Positions 29,100 through 40,930 of a stretch of DNA of 64,000 bases are shown here, in pieces. A model generated the notes under the pieces. That model was given only the letters and a program-made list of their open reading frames with translations, did no database searches and was not told the origin of the DNA. The DNA comes from an uncultured Sphingomonas sp. (GTDB lineage: Bacteria > Pseudomonadota > Alphaproteobacteria > Sphingomonadales > Sphingomonadaceae): NCBI RefSeq assembly GCF_913774285.1, contig NZ_CAJYHX010000003.1:1-64000 (forward strand), given 5' to 3'. Every line of letters begins with the position of its first letter. The first letter of the stretch is position 1. Position numbers and translations under genes: made by a program.

Positions 29100-30995
29100 C
29101 TATTCCTCAAAAACGCCGTCTTCCGCAAGCATCAGATTGGCAAGCCGATCCTGAAGCTCCTGCCGTTGCCGTGAAAGCGCCACCTGGCGGGCGAACGCTT
29201 CCTCGGTGCCGTCGCGCATCAGGGCAGCGGTCGCCTCGGCGAGCGCCACGTCGACGGCGGGCTGCGCCGCCATCACCGCGATCGCCTCGCCCAGATCCTC
29301 GCGCGCCTTCGCCACGTCGGCCGCGGGCCGCGTGAAGGAGAAGGGGAGCGTGTCTGCGCGGAGCAACTCGCTTGCCACTGAATCGAAACCGGACGATGCT
29401 AATATGGTGAGGAAATCCTCGCTATCAAGCTGACGCGACGCCGGATTGGTGAGCGCCACCTCGACAACGGCTTCGAATAGCCGGCCGAGTGCCCCCGACG
29501 CACTACGCAGACTCCCCAGGATCTCCATGTGCCGGGCGATTTCGACCGGGTGGCGGATGAGCCCGGCGAGGACCGCGCGTGCCAAGATGGGATCGAGCCC
29601 GCTCGCCTGCACGCCCTTGATCAAGTGTGACGGCGGGGCCTCGGGCGGCTGCCAGCCGCCGCGGGCGTTGCGGCTGCCGCGCTGCTGCGGACGGGCAGGG
29701 GCGGGGCCGCGCTGGTCCTTGCGGAACTCGCGCGGGCCGCGGCCGAACTGCTGGTCGGCGCGGGTGCGGAATTCCGCGATATATTCGTGCTTTACGTTCG
29801 GGTCTTGAATTTGCTCAGCAAGTTCGGTGAGGCGGCGCTTGAGGCCGGCGCGCTGCTCGGGCGTATCGAGCGGACCGGCGGCGACTTCGCTTGCCCAGAG
29901 GCGATCGACCAGCGGCTCGGGGCGGGCAAGCAGCGCCTCGAACGCGGCGGGGCCCTGCGCGCGGACGAGGTCGTCCGGGTCCAGGCCCTGGGGCAGGGTG
30001 ACGAAGGCGAGGCTGCGGCCCGGCGCGAGCATGGGCAGTGCGCGATGGGCGGCACGCAGCGCGGCCTTCTGCCCGGCGCTGTCGCCGTCGAAGCAGAGCA
30101 GGGGGACTTCGGACAGCCGCCAAAGCCGCTCGAGCTGGTGTTCGGTCAGCGCGGTGCCGAGCGGGGCGACCACCTCGCCGAACCCGGCCTGGGCGAGCGC
30201 GATCACGTCCATATAGCCCTCGACCGCGATCACCCGGTCGGCCTTGCGCGCGGCGGCCTGGGCGCGATCGAGATTGTAGAGCGTGCGGCCCTTGTCGAAG
30301 AGCGGGGTCTCGGGGGAGTTGAGGTATTTGGGTTCGCCGTCGCCGATGATGCGGCCGCCGAACGCGATCGTCCGGCCGCGCACGTCGCGGATCGGGATCA
30401 TCAGCCGGCCGCGGAACCGGTCGTACGGCTCCTTGCCCTCGACGGCGATCAGCATGCCGGATTCGACCAGCATCGGATCGCCGTAGGATTTGAGCGCTTC
30501 CTTGAGCTTGCCGCGCGAATCGGGTGCGAAGCCCAGGCCGAAGCTGCGGGCGGTCTCCGGCGTGATGCCGCGGCGCTGGAGCACCGCGCGGGCCTCGGCG
30601 CCTTCGATGCCGTTGAGGCGCTCGGTGAACCAGGTGGCGGCCTCGCCCATGAGCTCGTGCAGGCCCTTGGCCCGCTCGGCCTTTTCGGCGGCGCGGCGGT
30701 CCTGTTCGGGCATGTCGAGCCCGGCGGCCTGCGCCAGCTCCTTCACCGCATCGATGAAGGGCAGGCCGCGCTGGTCGGTCATCCAGCGGATCGCATCGCC
30801 ATGCGCCCCGCAGCCGAAGCAATGGTAGAAACCCTTGTCGTCGTTGACGTAGAAGCTGGGGGTCTTCTCGTTGTGGAACGGACAGCAGGCGCGAAACTCC
30901 TTGCCCGCGCGCTGCAGCTTCACCGACTTGGCGATGAGGGTGGAGAGCGTGGTGCGGGCGCGGAGCTCGTCGAGGAAGGCGGGGGTGAGGGACAT
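29100..30995 (-). CDS. dnaG: DNA primase
   Basis: DnaG makes RNA primers at the replication fork. The 631-residue product has the CHC2 zinc domain (CPFHNEKTPSF and FHCFGCGAHGD-like YHCFGCGAHGD, residues about 38-65). The TOPRIM core follows with RLMIPIRDVRGRTIAFGGR, VEGYMDVIALAQAGF and CFDGDSAGQKAA (about 200-320), then a C-terminal helicase-binding region. A glycine/proline-rich linker lies near residue 430. The start codon shares one base with the stop of the DUF559 gene (TAATG), so the two may be coupled. Confidence 0.97.
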   Translation of the reverse strand: MSLTPAFLDELRARTTLSTLIAKSVKLQRAGKEFRACCPFHNEKTPSFYVNDDKGFYHCFGCGAHGDAIRWMTDQRGLPFIDAVKELAQAAGLDMPEQDRRAAEKAERAKGLHELMGEAATWFTERLNGIEGAEARAVLQRRGITPETARSFGLGFAPDSRGKLKEALKSYGDPMLVESGMLIAVEGKEPYDRFRGRLMIPIRDVRGRTIAFGGRIIGDGEPKYLNSPETPLFDKGRTLYNLDRAQAAARKADRVIAVEGYMDVIALAQAGFGEVVAPLGTALTEHQLERLWRLSEVPLLCFDGDSAGQKAALRAAHRALPMLAPGRSLAFVTLPQGLDPDDLVRAQGPAAFEALLARPEPLVDRLWASEVAAGPLDTPEQRAGLKRRLTELAEQIQDPNVKHEYIAEFRTRADQQFGRGPREFRKDQRGPAPARPQQRGSRNARGGWQPPEAPPSHLIKGVQASGLDPILARAVLAGLIRHPVEIARHMEILGSLRSASGALGRLFEAVVEVALTNPASRQLDSEDFLTILASSGFDSVASELLRADTLPFSFTRPAADVAKAREDLGEAIAVMAAQPAVDVALAEATAALMRDGTEEAFARQVALSRQRQELQDRLANLMLAEDGVFEE

Positions 30996-31501
30996 TACCT
31001 GTTACCCCGGGGGCGCTTGCTCAGCCCCTCCCCCGACCCCTCCCGCAAGCGGAAGGGGTGCGCAGGCTGCGACGCTTCGGCTCCATCGCTCCCCTCCCGC
31101 TTGCGGGAGGGGTTGGGGGAGGGGACGGCGTCGCTTGGTACTGGCTGTCGCGATGGCCGCGCCTGCGCCATCGTCGCGATCACCCGCTCTATCTCGGCGA
31201 CCACGCCGCCCAAATTGCCGAGCACGTCGTTGTTCCAGAACCGCACCACGCGATACCCCTTCGCTTCCAGATATCGCGTCCGTCGCGCGTCCTCTGCGGC
31301 GTTCACTGCATGCTGCCCGCCATCAACCTCGACGACCAGCTTCAAACTCCGCGCCACGAAATCACATACATAGGGCGGGACCTTCACCTGCCGGTTGAAC
31401 CGCACTCCGCCAACTTTCCGCGCGCTCAACGCTTGCCACAGCGCCAGTTCGGCATCCGTGGGGTTGTTTCGCATGTGGCGGGCGTGGGTGCCTGGTTCCA
31501 T
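30995..31501 (-). CDS. DUF559 (Vsr-like fold) protein with repeat-derived C-terminal tail
   Basis: The 168-residue product has the DUF559 core: MRNNPTDAELALWQAL, FNRQVKVPPYVCDFVARS, LVVEVDGGQHAV and RYLEAKGYRVVRFWNNDVL. The D...E.D residues resemble the restriction-endonuclease-like active site of Vsr-type nucleases. The cellular role is unknown. From about residue 125 the protein is simply the translation of the inverted-repeat element at 31025-31124. The upstream in-frame extension to 31573 is the translation of another repeat and was rejected. A start at 31474 is also possible. Its stop overlaps the dnaG start. Confidence 0.78.
   Translation of the reverse strand: MEPGTHARHMRNNPTDAELALWQALSARKVGGVRFNRQVKVPPYVCDFVARSLKLVVEVDGGQHAVNAAEDARRTRYLEAKGYRVVRFWNNDVLGNLGGVVAEIERVIATMAQARPSRQPVPSDAVPSPNPSRKREGSDGAEASQPAHPFRLREGSGEGLSKRPRGNR
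31025..31124. repeat. Inverted-repeat element, family B copy 1
   Basis: A 100-bp element. The left arm CCCCTCCCCCGACCCCTCCC with GCAAGCGG is matched by an inverted right arm containing CCGCTTGCGGGAGGGGTTGG. Each arm is itself a small palindrome. Other copies are at 31505-31603 (interrupted) and 37091-37192. This copy encodes the tail of the DUF559 protein. Confidence 0.85.
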
Positions 31502-31504
31502 TCC

Positions 31505-31603
31505 CTCCCCCGACCCAGTTTCAGGTAAACGATGCCCCGCATCGTTTAGATCATGCCGGGGGCATGATCGCACCTGAAACTCGCAAGCGGAAGGGGAGCG
31601 CAG
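31505..31603. repeat. Family B repeat arm, copy 2, interrupted
   Basis: CTCCCCCGACCC before position 31517 and CGCAAGCGGAAGGGGAGCGC after position 31581 together reproduce one family B arm as at 31025. The sequence between them is an unrelated 65-bp element. The second arm of the family B element is missing here. Confidence 0.7.
31517..31581. mobile_element. 65-bp cruciform element inserted in a family B repeat
   Basis: Outer arms AGTTTCAGGT (31517-31526) and ACCTGAAACT (31572-31581) are perfect inverted repeats. They enclose two perfect hairpins: AAACGATGC/GCATCGTTT (31527-31547, loop CCC) and GATCATGCC/GGCATGATC (31549-31569, loop GGG). The two loops are complementary. The structure and its position inside another repeat suggest a miniature mobilisable element; no transposase is present. 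Only one copy is in the window. Confidence 0.6.
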
Positions 31604-31613
31604 GTTGTGATCG

Positions 31614-32066
31614 TCAGGAAAGCGCCGCCTTCACCAGCGCGCTCGCCTTGCTCATGTCGAGCTGCGCCGCATGCCGCGCCTTCAGCTCGGCCATCACCCG
31701 GCCCATGTCCTTCATGCCCGACGCGCCCAACTCGGCCTTGATCGCCTCGATCGCCGCGGTCGTCTCCGCCTCGCTCATCTGCGTGGGCAGGAAGCGTTCG
31801 ATCACCACCACTTCGGCGGCCTCGGCGTCGGCGAGTTCCTGCCGTCCCCCCTTCTCATACATCTCGATCGATTCGCGGCGCTGCTTGACCATCTTCTGCA
31901 GCACCTCGACGACCAGCACGTCGTCGTCCTCGGGTGCCTTGCCGGTACGGGCCTCGATGTCGCGATTCTTGATCGCGCTCTGGATCAGGCGGATCGTGGC
32001 GGTCGACGCCTTGTCGCCGCCCTTCATGGCGGTCACCAGCGCAGCCTTGATGTCGTCGCGAATCAT
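31614..32066 (-). CDS. GatB/YqeY domain-containing protein
   Basis: The 150-residue product is a YqeY-like protein with MIRDDIKAALVTAMKGGDK at the N-terminus, RLIQSAIKNRDIEARTG near residue 27 and IERFLPTQMSEAE near 85. The domain corresponds to the tail domain of GatB in tRNA-dependent amidotransferase. The stand-alone form has a proposed but unproven tRNA-related role. The start at 32066 was preferred to the longer frame because it matches the family N-terminus and GAGAG lies upstream. It is divergent from carA. Confidence 0.9.
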   Translation of the reverse strand: MIRDDIKAALVTAMKGGDKASTATIRLIQSAIKNRDIEARTGKAPEDDDVLVVEVLQKMVKQRRESIEMYEKGGRQELADAEAAEVVVIERFLPTQMSEAETTAAIEAIKAELGASGMKDMGRVMAELKARHAAQLDMSKASALVKAALS

Positions 32067-32132
32067 TCGTGGTCTCTCGATCTTGTCCGGGAAAGCGCGG
32101 AGACATAGCCGAATGCCACAAAACTTAACAGA

Positions 32133-32161
32133 TTGACGCACCCGCCCATGGGGTCTAGCGG
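32133..32161 (+). promoter_or_regulatory. Possible carA promoter
   Basis: TTGACG at 32133-32138 and TAGCGG at 32156-32161 are 17 bases apart, 50 bp upstream of the carA start. The region also holds a 6-bp GC-rich stem overlapping the spacer. Confidence 0.4.
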
Positions 32162-32210
32162 GCGGCCCTTAGCAACATCGCAAAACCCAAAGCAGGAGTG
32201 CCCGCCCCAA

Positions 32211-33374
32211 ATGGCCGACGCCAAACCCTTGTCCATGCCCGTTGGAGCCACGGGCGTTCTGGTTCTGGCGAGCGGCGAGATATTGTGGGGTCGAGGATTC
32301 GGTGCCGAAGGCGATGCCGTCGGCGAGGTGTGCTTCCACACCGCGATGACCGGCTATCAGGAGATCATGACCGACCCGAGCTTCGCCGGTCAGATCATCA
32401 ACTTCACCTTCCCGCACATCGGCAATGTCGGCGCCAACCCCGACGACATCGAGGCCGACGATCCCCATGCGCTGGGCATGATCGTCCGCCAGGACGTGAC
32501 CGAGCCGTCGAACTTCCGCAGCACCGAGCATCTCGATGCCTGGATGGTGAAGCACAAGCGGATCGGCCTGTCGGGCATCGACACCCGCGCGCTCACCCGC
32601 CGCATCCGGCTGGGCGGCGCGCCGAACGGCGTGATCGCGCACTCGAAGGAGGGCAAGTTCGACCTCGACGCGCTGCTGGAGAAGGCGCGCGGCTGGCCGG
32701 GGCTGGAGGGCATGGACCTCGCCATCACCGTGTCGTGCGAGACGCATTTCGGCTGGGAAGGCGGCGTGTGGAAGCTCGGCGCCGGCTATGACACCAGCCG
32801 CCCGCAGACCAAGCGCCCGCAGGTCGTCGCGATCGACTATGGTTCCAAGCGCAACATCTTCCGCAATCTGGTGCAGGCCGGCGCGGACGTGACCGTGCTG
32901 CCCGCCACCGCGACCTTCGAGCAGGTGATGGCGTTCAACCCGGACGGCTTCTTCCTCTCCAACGGCCCGGGCGATCCGGCGGCGACCGGCGAATATGCCG
33001 TGCCGGTGATCCGCCAGCTGCTCGAGACCGGCAAGCCGCTGTTCGGCATCTGCCTCGGCCACCAGCTGCTCGGCCTCGCGGTGGGGGCGCAGACCACCAA
33101 GATGTTCCAGGGCCATCGCGGCGCCAACCATCCGGTCAAGCGGCTGGAAGACGGCGCGGTGGAGATCACCAGCATGAACCACGGCTTCGCCGTCGAGCGC
33201 GAGAGCCTGCCCGCCAATGCCCGCGAGACGCATGTGTCGCTGTTCGACGGCTCCAACGCCGGCATCGAGCTCACCGACCGTCCGGCGTTCAGCGTGCAAT
33301 ACCACCCGGAGGCCAGCCCGGGCCCGCAGGACAGCCTCTATCTGTTCGAGCGGTTCGTGTGGATGATGGCGTGA
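32211..33374 (+). CDS. carA: Carbamoyl-phosphate synthase small subunit
   Basis: CarA is the glutaminase subunit that feeds ammonia to CarB for carbamoyl phosphate synthesis (arginine and pyrimidines). The 387-residue product has the N-terminal CPSase_sm domain (TAMTGYQEIMTDPSF, about residue 45; LSGIDTRALTR, about 120). A class I glutamine amidotransferase domain follows with the nucleophile elbow GICLGHQLLG near 280, and the catalytic histidine in QYHPEASPGP near 363. The ATG at 32211 was chosen because AGGAG lies upstream, although the spacing is long (12 bases). The stop overlaps the start of the RraB-like gene. Confidence 0.96.
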   Translation: MADAKPLSMPVGATGVLVLASGEILWGRGFGAEGDAVGEVCFHTAMTGYQEIMTDPSFAGQIINFTFPHIGNVGANPDDIEADDPHALGMIVRQDVTEPSNFRSTEHLDAWMVKHKRIGLSGIDTRALTRRIRLGGAPNGVIAHSKEGKFDLDALLEKARGWPGLEGMDLAITVSCETHFGWEGGVWKLGAGYDTSRPQTKRPQVVAIDYGSKRNIFRNLVQAGADVTVLPATATFEQVMAFNPDGFFLSNGPGDPAATGEYAVPVIRQLLETGKPLFGICLGHQLLGLAVGAQTTKMFQGHRGANHPVKRLEDGAVEITSMNHGFAVERESLPANARETHVSLFDGSNAGIELTDRPAFSVQYHPEASPGPQDSLYLFERFVWMMA

Positions 33375-33732
33375 ACCTGCCGCCGTTCGATCCCGCCCGC
33401 TTCGAGGAAGAATGGGCGCAGGATCAGGACGTGCTGCAGAGTCTCGCTGCCAACGGCGACAACCCGGCGATTTCCCGCCCCGTGGACGTCAGCTTCCACG
33501 GCTCGGGCAAGGCGCTTGCCGCGCTCGAAGAGGCTGCGGAAGAGCTGGGTTTCACCGTGCTGGGTGACGAGCGAAGCGAAGACGGAGGCCTCTGGCTCTT
33601 CCTTGAACGAGAACAACGCACCGACGAAGCATCGATACGCGCTCTAACCGAGCTTTGCCTGCGGATAGAGGCGTATTTCGGCCTGGAATATGACGGCTGG
33701 GGCTGCGTCGCAGAAACTGGAATGAAACACTG

Positions 33733-33733
<1 letters not shown>
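33371..33733 (+). CDS. RraB-like regulator of RNase E family protein
   Basis: The 120-residue acidic product resembles RraB, a protein inhibitor of RNase E. It shows the leading acidic helix [37 protein letters not shown] near residue 35 and the C-terminal [10 protein letters not shown] signature. I chose GTG 33371, overlapping the carA stop as GTGA; ATG 33359 is an alternative with a longer overlap. It sits between carA and carB and its stop overlaps the carB start, so all three are translationally coupled. Whether it regulates RNase E in this organism is unknown. Confidence 0.78.
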
Positions 33734-37062
<3,329 letters not shown>

Positions 37063-37090
37063 GTTTGCCGCGTGGGGGAGGGGGCTGCGT

Positions 37091-37192
37091 TCCCCTCCCG
37101 CTTGCGGGAGGGGCTAGGGGAGGGGCTGAGACGGTTCAGCGTTTCTTCCACGTCGATCCCTCCCCCCACCCCTCCCGCAAGCGGGAGGGGGG
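37091..37192. repeat. Inverted-repeat element, family B copy 3
   Basis: TCCCCTCCCGCTTGCGGGAG at 37091-37110 and its inverse ending GCAAGCGGGAGGGG at 37177-37190 bound about 60 bp of unrelated spacer. It occupies the start of the 305-bp gap between carB and greA. The rest of the gap is an AT-richer stretch carrying the greA promoter. Confidence 0.85.
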
Positions 37193-37239
37193 CGAAAGCT
37201 TTGGGTGTACGGCAATTTATTGCATTTCTGCCCCCCGCC

Positions 37240-37268
37240 TTGATGTTTTTCGTGCCGCGACTTACTAT
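37240..37268 (+). promoter_or_regulatory. Sigma-70 promoter of greA
   Basis: TTGATG at 37240-37245 and TACTAT at 37263-37268 are separated by exactly 17 bases. They lie in an AT-richer island about 100 bp upstream of the greA start, giving an untranslated leader of roughly 90 bases. Confidence 0.65.
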
Positions 37269-37367
37269 TCGCGTTCGCACAATGGATTTCCCCAACCGAT
37301 GTAAGTGTGCGGACGTCGTTTTCGGGCGACGGTCGGTACCGGGGGCGTATTGAAGGACAAGGGCGTT

Positions 37368-37844
37368 ATGGCGACCGTCGAGAAGATGCCGATGCTGGCG
37401 GAAGGCTATCAGAAGCTCAGCGAGGAGCTGAAGCGGCTGAAGGCCGAGCGGCCGTTGATCGTGGACGCGATCGAGGAAGCGCGCGCCCATGGCGATCTCT
37501 CCGAAAACGCCGAATACCACGCCGCCAAGGAGCGCCAGGGCCAGGTGGAGGCGACCATCGCCGACATCGAGGACAAGCTGAGCCGCGCCCAAATCATCGA
37601 TCCCAAGGAGCTTTCGGGCGACAAGATCGTGTTCGGCGCGACCGTGACGCTGCTCGACGAGGACGACAAGCCGGTGAAGTATCAGATCGTCGGCCAGACC
37701 GAGGCGGATGCCAGCAAGGGCCGCATTTCGTACAACTCGCCGATCGGCCGGGCGCTGATCGGGCGCAAGGTCGACGAAGAGGTCGAGGTGTCGGTGCCGG
37801 CGGGCGACCGCTATTATCTGGTTTCGAAGGTCGAATTCATCTGA
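37368..37844 (+). CDS. greA: Transcription elongation factor GreA
   Basis: GreA rescues backtracked RNA polymerase by stimulating transcript cleavage. The 158-residue product has the N-terminal coiled coil with the acidic tip [15 protein letters not shown] (about residue 45) and the C-terminal FKBP-like domain with [16 protein letters not shown] (about 125). The ATG at 37368 is preceded by AAGGACAAGG. It is followed closely by the rhomboid gene. Confidence 0.97.
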   Translation: MATVEKMPMLAEGYQKLSEELKRLKAERPLIVDAIEEARAHGDLSENAEYHAAKERQGQVEATIADIEDKLSRAQIIDPKELSGDKIVFGATVTLLDEDDKPVKYQIVGQTEADASKGRISYNSPIGRALIGRKVDEEVEVSVPAGDRYYLVSKVEFI

Positions 37845-37852
37845 GGCCTGCG

Positions 37853-38479
37853 ATGCGGACGTTCAGCGCCACGACGGTGATCGTCGCCGTCACGGTGGCG
37901 GTGAGCCTGATCGCCAATTTCGCGCCCAATGCGGCGCAGATCCAGTATGCGGCGGGGTTCATCCCGGCGCGGCTTTCCGGCGGGCTGATCCTGCCGGGGC
38001 CGGTGGTGCCGGTATGGGTGACCCCGCTCAGCTCGGCGCTGATCCATGGCGGCCTCGCCCATCTCGGCATGAACATGCTGATGCTCGGCTTCACCGGGCG
38101 TGAGGCCGAGCGGGCGATCGGCGCCAAGGGGCTGGTGACGCTCTACCTGATCGGCGCCTATGCCGCGTGCGGCGCGCAGTGGCTGGCAGGACCGATGTCG
38201 ACCGCGCCGATGATCGGGGCGAGCGGGGCGAGTTCGGCGGTGGTCGGTGCCTATTCGCTGCTCTACGGCCGCCAGCGCGCCAAGGCGATCGGGCCGATCC
38301 CGGCGCAGGTGGTGCACATCGCCTGGCTCGCTGCGGCCTGGGTGGGCGTCAACCTGCTGATGGGCTTTGCCTTCCTCCAGGGCGGCGTGACCGTCGCGAT
38401 CTGGGCGCATATCGGCGGCTTCCTGCTAGGCCTGGCGCTCGCCCGGCCGATGCTGCTCTGGCGCTGGCGCCACGCGTAG
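37853..38479 (+). CDS. Rhomboid family intramembrane serine protease
   Basis: The 208-residue product has about six transmembrane helices. The catalytic serine is in GASG (Ser124) and the catalytic histidine is His186 in IWAHIGGFLLG. The conserved HGGLAHLGMNM motif lies near residue 65. Rhomboids cleave transmembrane substrates in the membrane. It starts eight bases after greA and may be cotranscribed. The substrate is unknown. Confidence 0.92.
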   Translation: MRTFSATTVIVAVTVAVSLIANFAPNAAQIQYAAGFIPARLSGGLILPGPVVPVWVTPLSSALIHGGLAHLGMNMLMLGFTGREAERAIGAKGLVTLYLIGAYAACGAQWLAGPMSTAPMIGASGASSAVVGAYSLLYGRQRAKAIGPIPAQVVHIAWLAAAWVGVNLLMGFAFLQGGVTVAIWAHIGGFLLGLALARPMLLWRWRHA

Positions 38480-38506
38480 GCGCGTCGAGCGCCAGCCTTT
38501 TCAGCC

Positions 38507-38601
38507 GTCATCCCGGCGAAAGCCGGGATCTAGTCGCCCTCTTCCTATCAGCAAGAGCCGCAGCGGTGACCCCAATGGGTCCCGGCTTTCGCCGGGATGA
38601 C
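38507..38601. repeat. Intergenic inverted-repeat element, family A copy 3
   Basis: Bounded by GTCATCCCGGCGAAAGCCGG and the inverse ending CGCCGGGATGAC, 95 bp. Its interior reads as the reverse complement of the 20030 copy, so the two are homologous insertions in opposite orientation. It lies between convergent gene ends and could serve as a bidirectional transcript end. Confidence 0.86.
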
Positions 38602-38618
38602 CAATGGAGGGGAGGGCT

Positions 38619-40439
38619 TTACGCTTTCCGTTGCGCGATGTGCCGGTCGATCACATGGCCGAGCACCGTCATCGGCACGTTGCCGCCGAGCAGCAGCGCG
38701 TCGTTGAAGGCGCGGAAGTCGAACCTGTCGCCGAGCGCGGTCTTGGCGTGCGTGCGCAGCCGGTTGATCGCGGTGTGGCCCACCTTGTAGCCGCAGGCCT
38801 GGCCCGGCCAGGAGCAGTAGCGATCGACCTCGCCCTGCACCTCGTCCTCGGACGAGCCGTTGGCCTCGACGAACCAGCGGATCGCCTGTTCGCGCGTCCA
38901 GCGCTTGGCATGGAGCCCGCTGTCGACCACCAGCCGGCAAGCGCGGAAGCCCAGCGACTGGAGGTAGCCCAGCTTCGCCGCCGGGTTCGCGGCATAGACG
39001 CCCAGCTCGTCCGCCAGCTGCTCGGCATAGAGCGCCCAGCCTTCGGAATAGGCGTTGAACTGCAGCAGCGAGCGGATCAGCGGCATCTTGAACGTGTATT
39101 CGCCCTGCCAGGCATGGCCGGGGATCGCCTCGTGATAGGCGAGGTCGGGCAGGCTGAACCGCGTCCAGATGCCGGTCGAGCGCAGATTGACCCAGAGGCG
39201 GCCGGGCACCTTGCCGTCGATCGTGCCGGGGCCGCCATAGGCACCCGCCGCGCCTTCCTCCTCGACGATGGGAATGCGCTTCACCTCGACATTGCCGGGG
39301 ACCAGCGTGTGGAAGGCCTGCGGCATGCGGGTGCGCATGTCGTCGATGCTCTTCTGCAGGATCTGAATGATCTCGGCGCGGCCCGCGTCGTTCTCGGGGA
39401 AGGCGAAGCGCTTGTCGGTGGCCAGCCCGCGCATCCGCGCACCGACCGAACCCTGGGTGTAGCCAAGCGTCTTGAGGATCGTGTCCATCTCGGCCTGCAG
39501 CTCGGCGAGCTGCGCCTTGCCCATCGCATGGACCTCGTCCGGCGACATGGTCGTGGTGGTGCCGGCGCTCAGTGCCCAGGCATAATAGGCGTCGCCGTCC
39601 TTGAACTTCCACACGCCCGCGTCGGAGGTCGCTCGGGCGCGCTGCTTCTCCAGCTCGGCGATCTGGCGGTCGAGCGCGGGGGCGATCTGCTCGGCGGCGA
39701 TCCTGGTCGCACGGGCCTCGTACCCGCCCGGCATCTTGGTGGTGCGCTTGGCGAGCGAGGTCACCACGTCCCATTTGGCCGGATCGCCGCTGCGGGCAAG
39801 CCGGATCTGCTTGAGGCATTTGTCGAGCAGGAAATCCGGCGCGATCACGCCGACGCTTGCGGCTTGCTGCAGCCGCACGGTCTCGCCGTCGAGCGCACCG
39901 GCATAGGCCTGGAGCCGGTCGCAATAGGCATCGGCATCGTCGCGCGTGGCGATCTGATGATCGCTGTCGAGCATCTTCGGCACGTCGATATAGGCGCCGA
40001 CATTCTGGATCACGACGTACGGCGTGTTGCGCCAGCTCCCCACCGCGACATCGCCATAGGGGAAGGCCATGCCCTTGAGGCCGTTTTCGTAAGCCGTCTG
40101 GATTACGTCGAGATGGACGCGCATCTCGGGGCTGACCGCGTTCACGTCGATCCGTTCGATTTCGGCGAGCGTTGCCTTGAGGTGTGCCGCCATCTTGGCG
40201 ACGCCGGCCGGGGTGCGGTCGCCGAGCTTGTGCTTGAGCGCGGCCCGCGCACCCTTGTCGATGCCGAGACCGGTCGCGCCTTCCGGGTTGAGCACGAGCA
40301 GCGCCTCGGCGGTGCGGTCGATCAGCGCCTGGGCCTGCGCTTCGGCGGCGGGCGCGGCGGCAAGCGCGGGGCGCGCCGCCGCGGAGGTGGCGAGCAGGGC
40401 GCTCGATCCGAGCAGCACGTCGCGACGGGTAGGTTGCAT
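38619..40439 (-). CDS. DUF885 family exported metallopeptidase-like protein
   Basis: The 606-residue product begins with a Tat-like signal (MQPTRRDVLLGSSALLATSA, cleavage near ALAA). It carries the DUF885 zinc motif HEAIPGH at residues 436-442 with YSEGWALYAEQL about 20 residues later, the expected third-ligand segment. Characterised members are uncommon; the family is treated as M32-like carboxypeptidases. I chose the ATG at 40439, with GAGG eight bases upstream. An ATG at 40463 overlaps the nfeD stop as ATGA and would add eight residues. Confidence 0.88.
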   Translation of the reverse strand: MQPTRRDVLLGSSALLATSAAARPALAAAPAAEAQAQALIDRTAEALLVLNPEGATGLGIDKGARAALKHKLGDRTPAGVAKMAAHLKATLAEIERIDVNAVSPEMRVHLDVIQTAYENGLKGMAFPYGDVAVGSWRNTPYVVIQNVGAYIDVPKMLDSDHQIATRDDADAYCDRLQAYAGALDGETVRLQQAASVGVIAPDFLLDKCLKQIRLARSGDPAKWDVVTSLAKRTTKMPGGYEARATRIAAEQIAPALDRQIAELEKQRARATSDAGVWKFKDGDAYYAWALSAGTTTTMSPDEVHAMGKAQLAELQAEMDTILKTLGYTQGSVGARMRGLATDKRFAFPENDAGRAEIIQILQKSIDDMRTRMPQAFHTLVPGNVEVKRIPIVEEEGAAGAYGGPGTIDGKVPGRLWVNLRSTGIWTRFSLPDLAYHEAIPGHAWQGEYTFKMPLIRSLLQFNAYSEGWALYAEQLADELGVYAANPAAKLGYLQSLGFRACRLVVDSGLHAKRWTREQAIRWFVEANGSSEDEVQGEVDRYCSWPGQACGYKVGHTAINRLRTHAKTALGDRFDFRAFNDALLLGGNVPMTVLGHVIDRHIAQRKA

Positions 40440-40459
40440 CAATTCGACCTCGATCTTTT

Positions 40460-40930
40460 TCATTTCTGGGGAAGGGTGGGAAGCGGCTCGACCCGCAGCG
40501 TCGCGCCGGTGGCGCCGGTGATCCGAACGCGGGCGCCGATGGGGGCATCGGGTCCGCGCGCCGGCCACTCGCCGTCGCCGACCCGCACCCGGCCGCCATG
40601 GTCGCTCACCGGCTCGACGACGGTGACGACCTCGCCGACCAGCCGCGCGATCCGATCGTTGAGCAGCGGATCGGCGCTCTGCACGGGAAAGTCGTGATAC
40701 CAGCGTTTGCCGATCAGCACCGCAACGGCCGACCAGCCGGCAAAGCCGAGTAGCTGCCCGGCAAGCGGTAGGTCCGGGAACAGCAGGGCCAGCGCGCCCA
40801 TGATCGCGGCTGCCACCGCGAGGAACACCAGGAACACGCCCGGCACCACCAGTTCGGCAATCCCCAGCGTCACCGCGGCGATCAACCAGAGCAGGGGCGG
40901 GTGCTGCAGCCAGTCCAACGCTGCGATCAA
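40460..40930 (-). CDS. NfeD-like membrane protein
   Basis: The 156-residue product has an N-terminal hydrophobic helix pair ([20 protein letters not shown] and a following stretch to about residue 70) and a C-terminal OB-fold domain (about 90-150) with [20 protein letters not shown]. It is a short NfeD lacking the protease domain. NfeD proteins pair with SPFH proteins. Its start overlaps the end of the SPFH gene by four bases, which supports that partnership in membrane microdomain organisation. Confidence 0.9.
   Translation of the reverse strand: MIAALDWLQHPPLLWLIAAVTLGIAELVVPGVFLVFLAVAAAIMGALALLFPDLPLAGQLLGFAGWSAVAVLIGKRWYHDFPVQSADPLLNDRIARLVGEVVTVVEPVSDHGGRVRVGDGEWPARGPDAPIGARVRITGATGATLRVEPLPTLPQK

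Noticed and set aside
31502..31573. N-terminal extension of the DUF559 gene
   Set aside because: The extension is the translation of the cruciform element and repeat arm, so a start at 31501 or 31474 is more credible.
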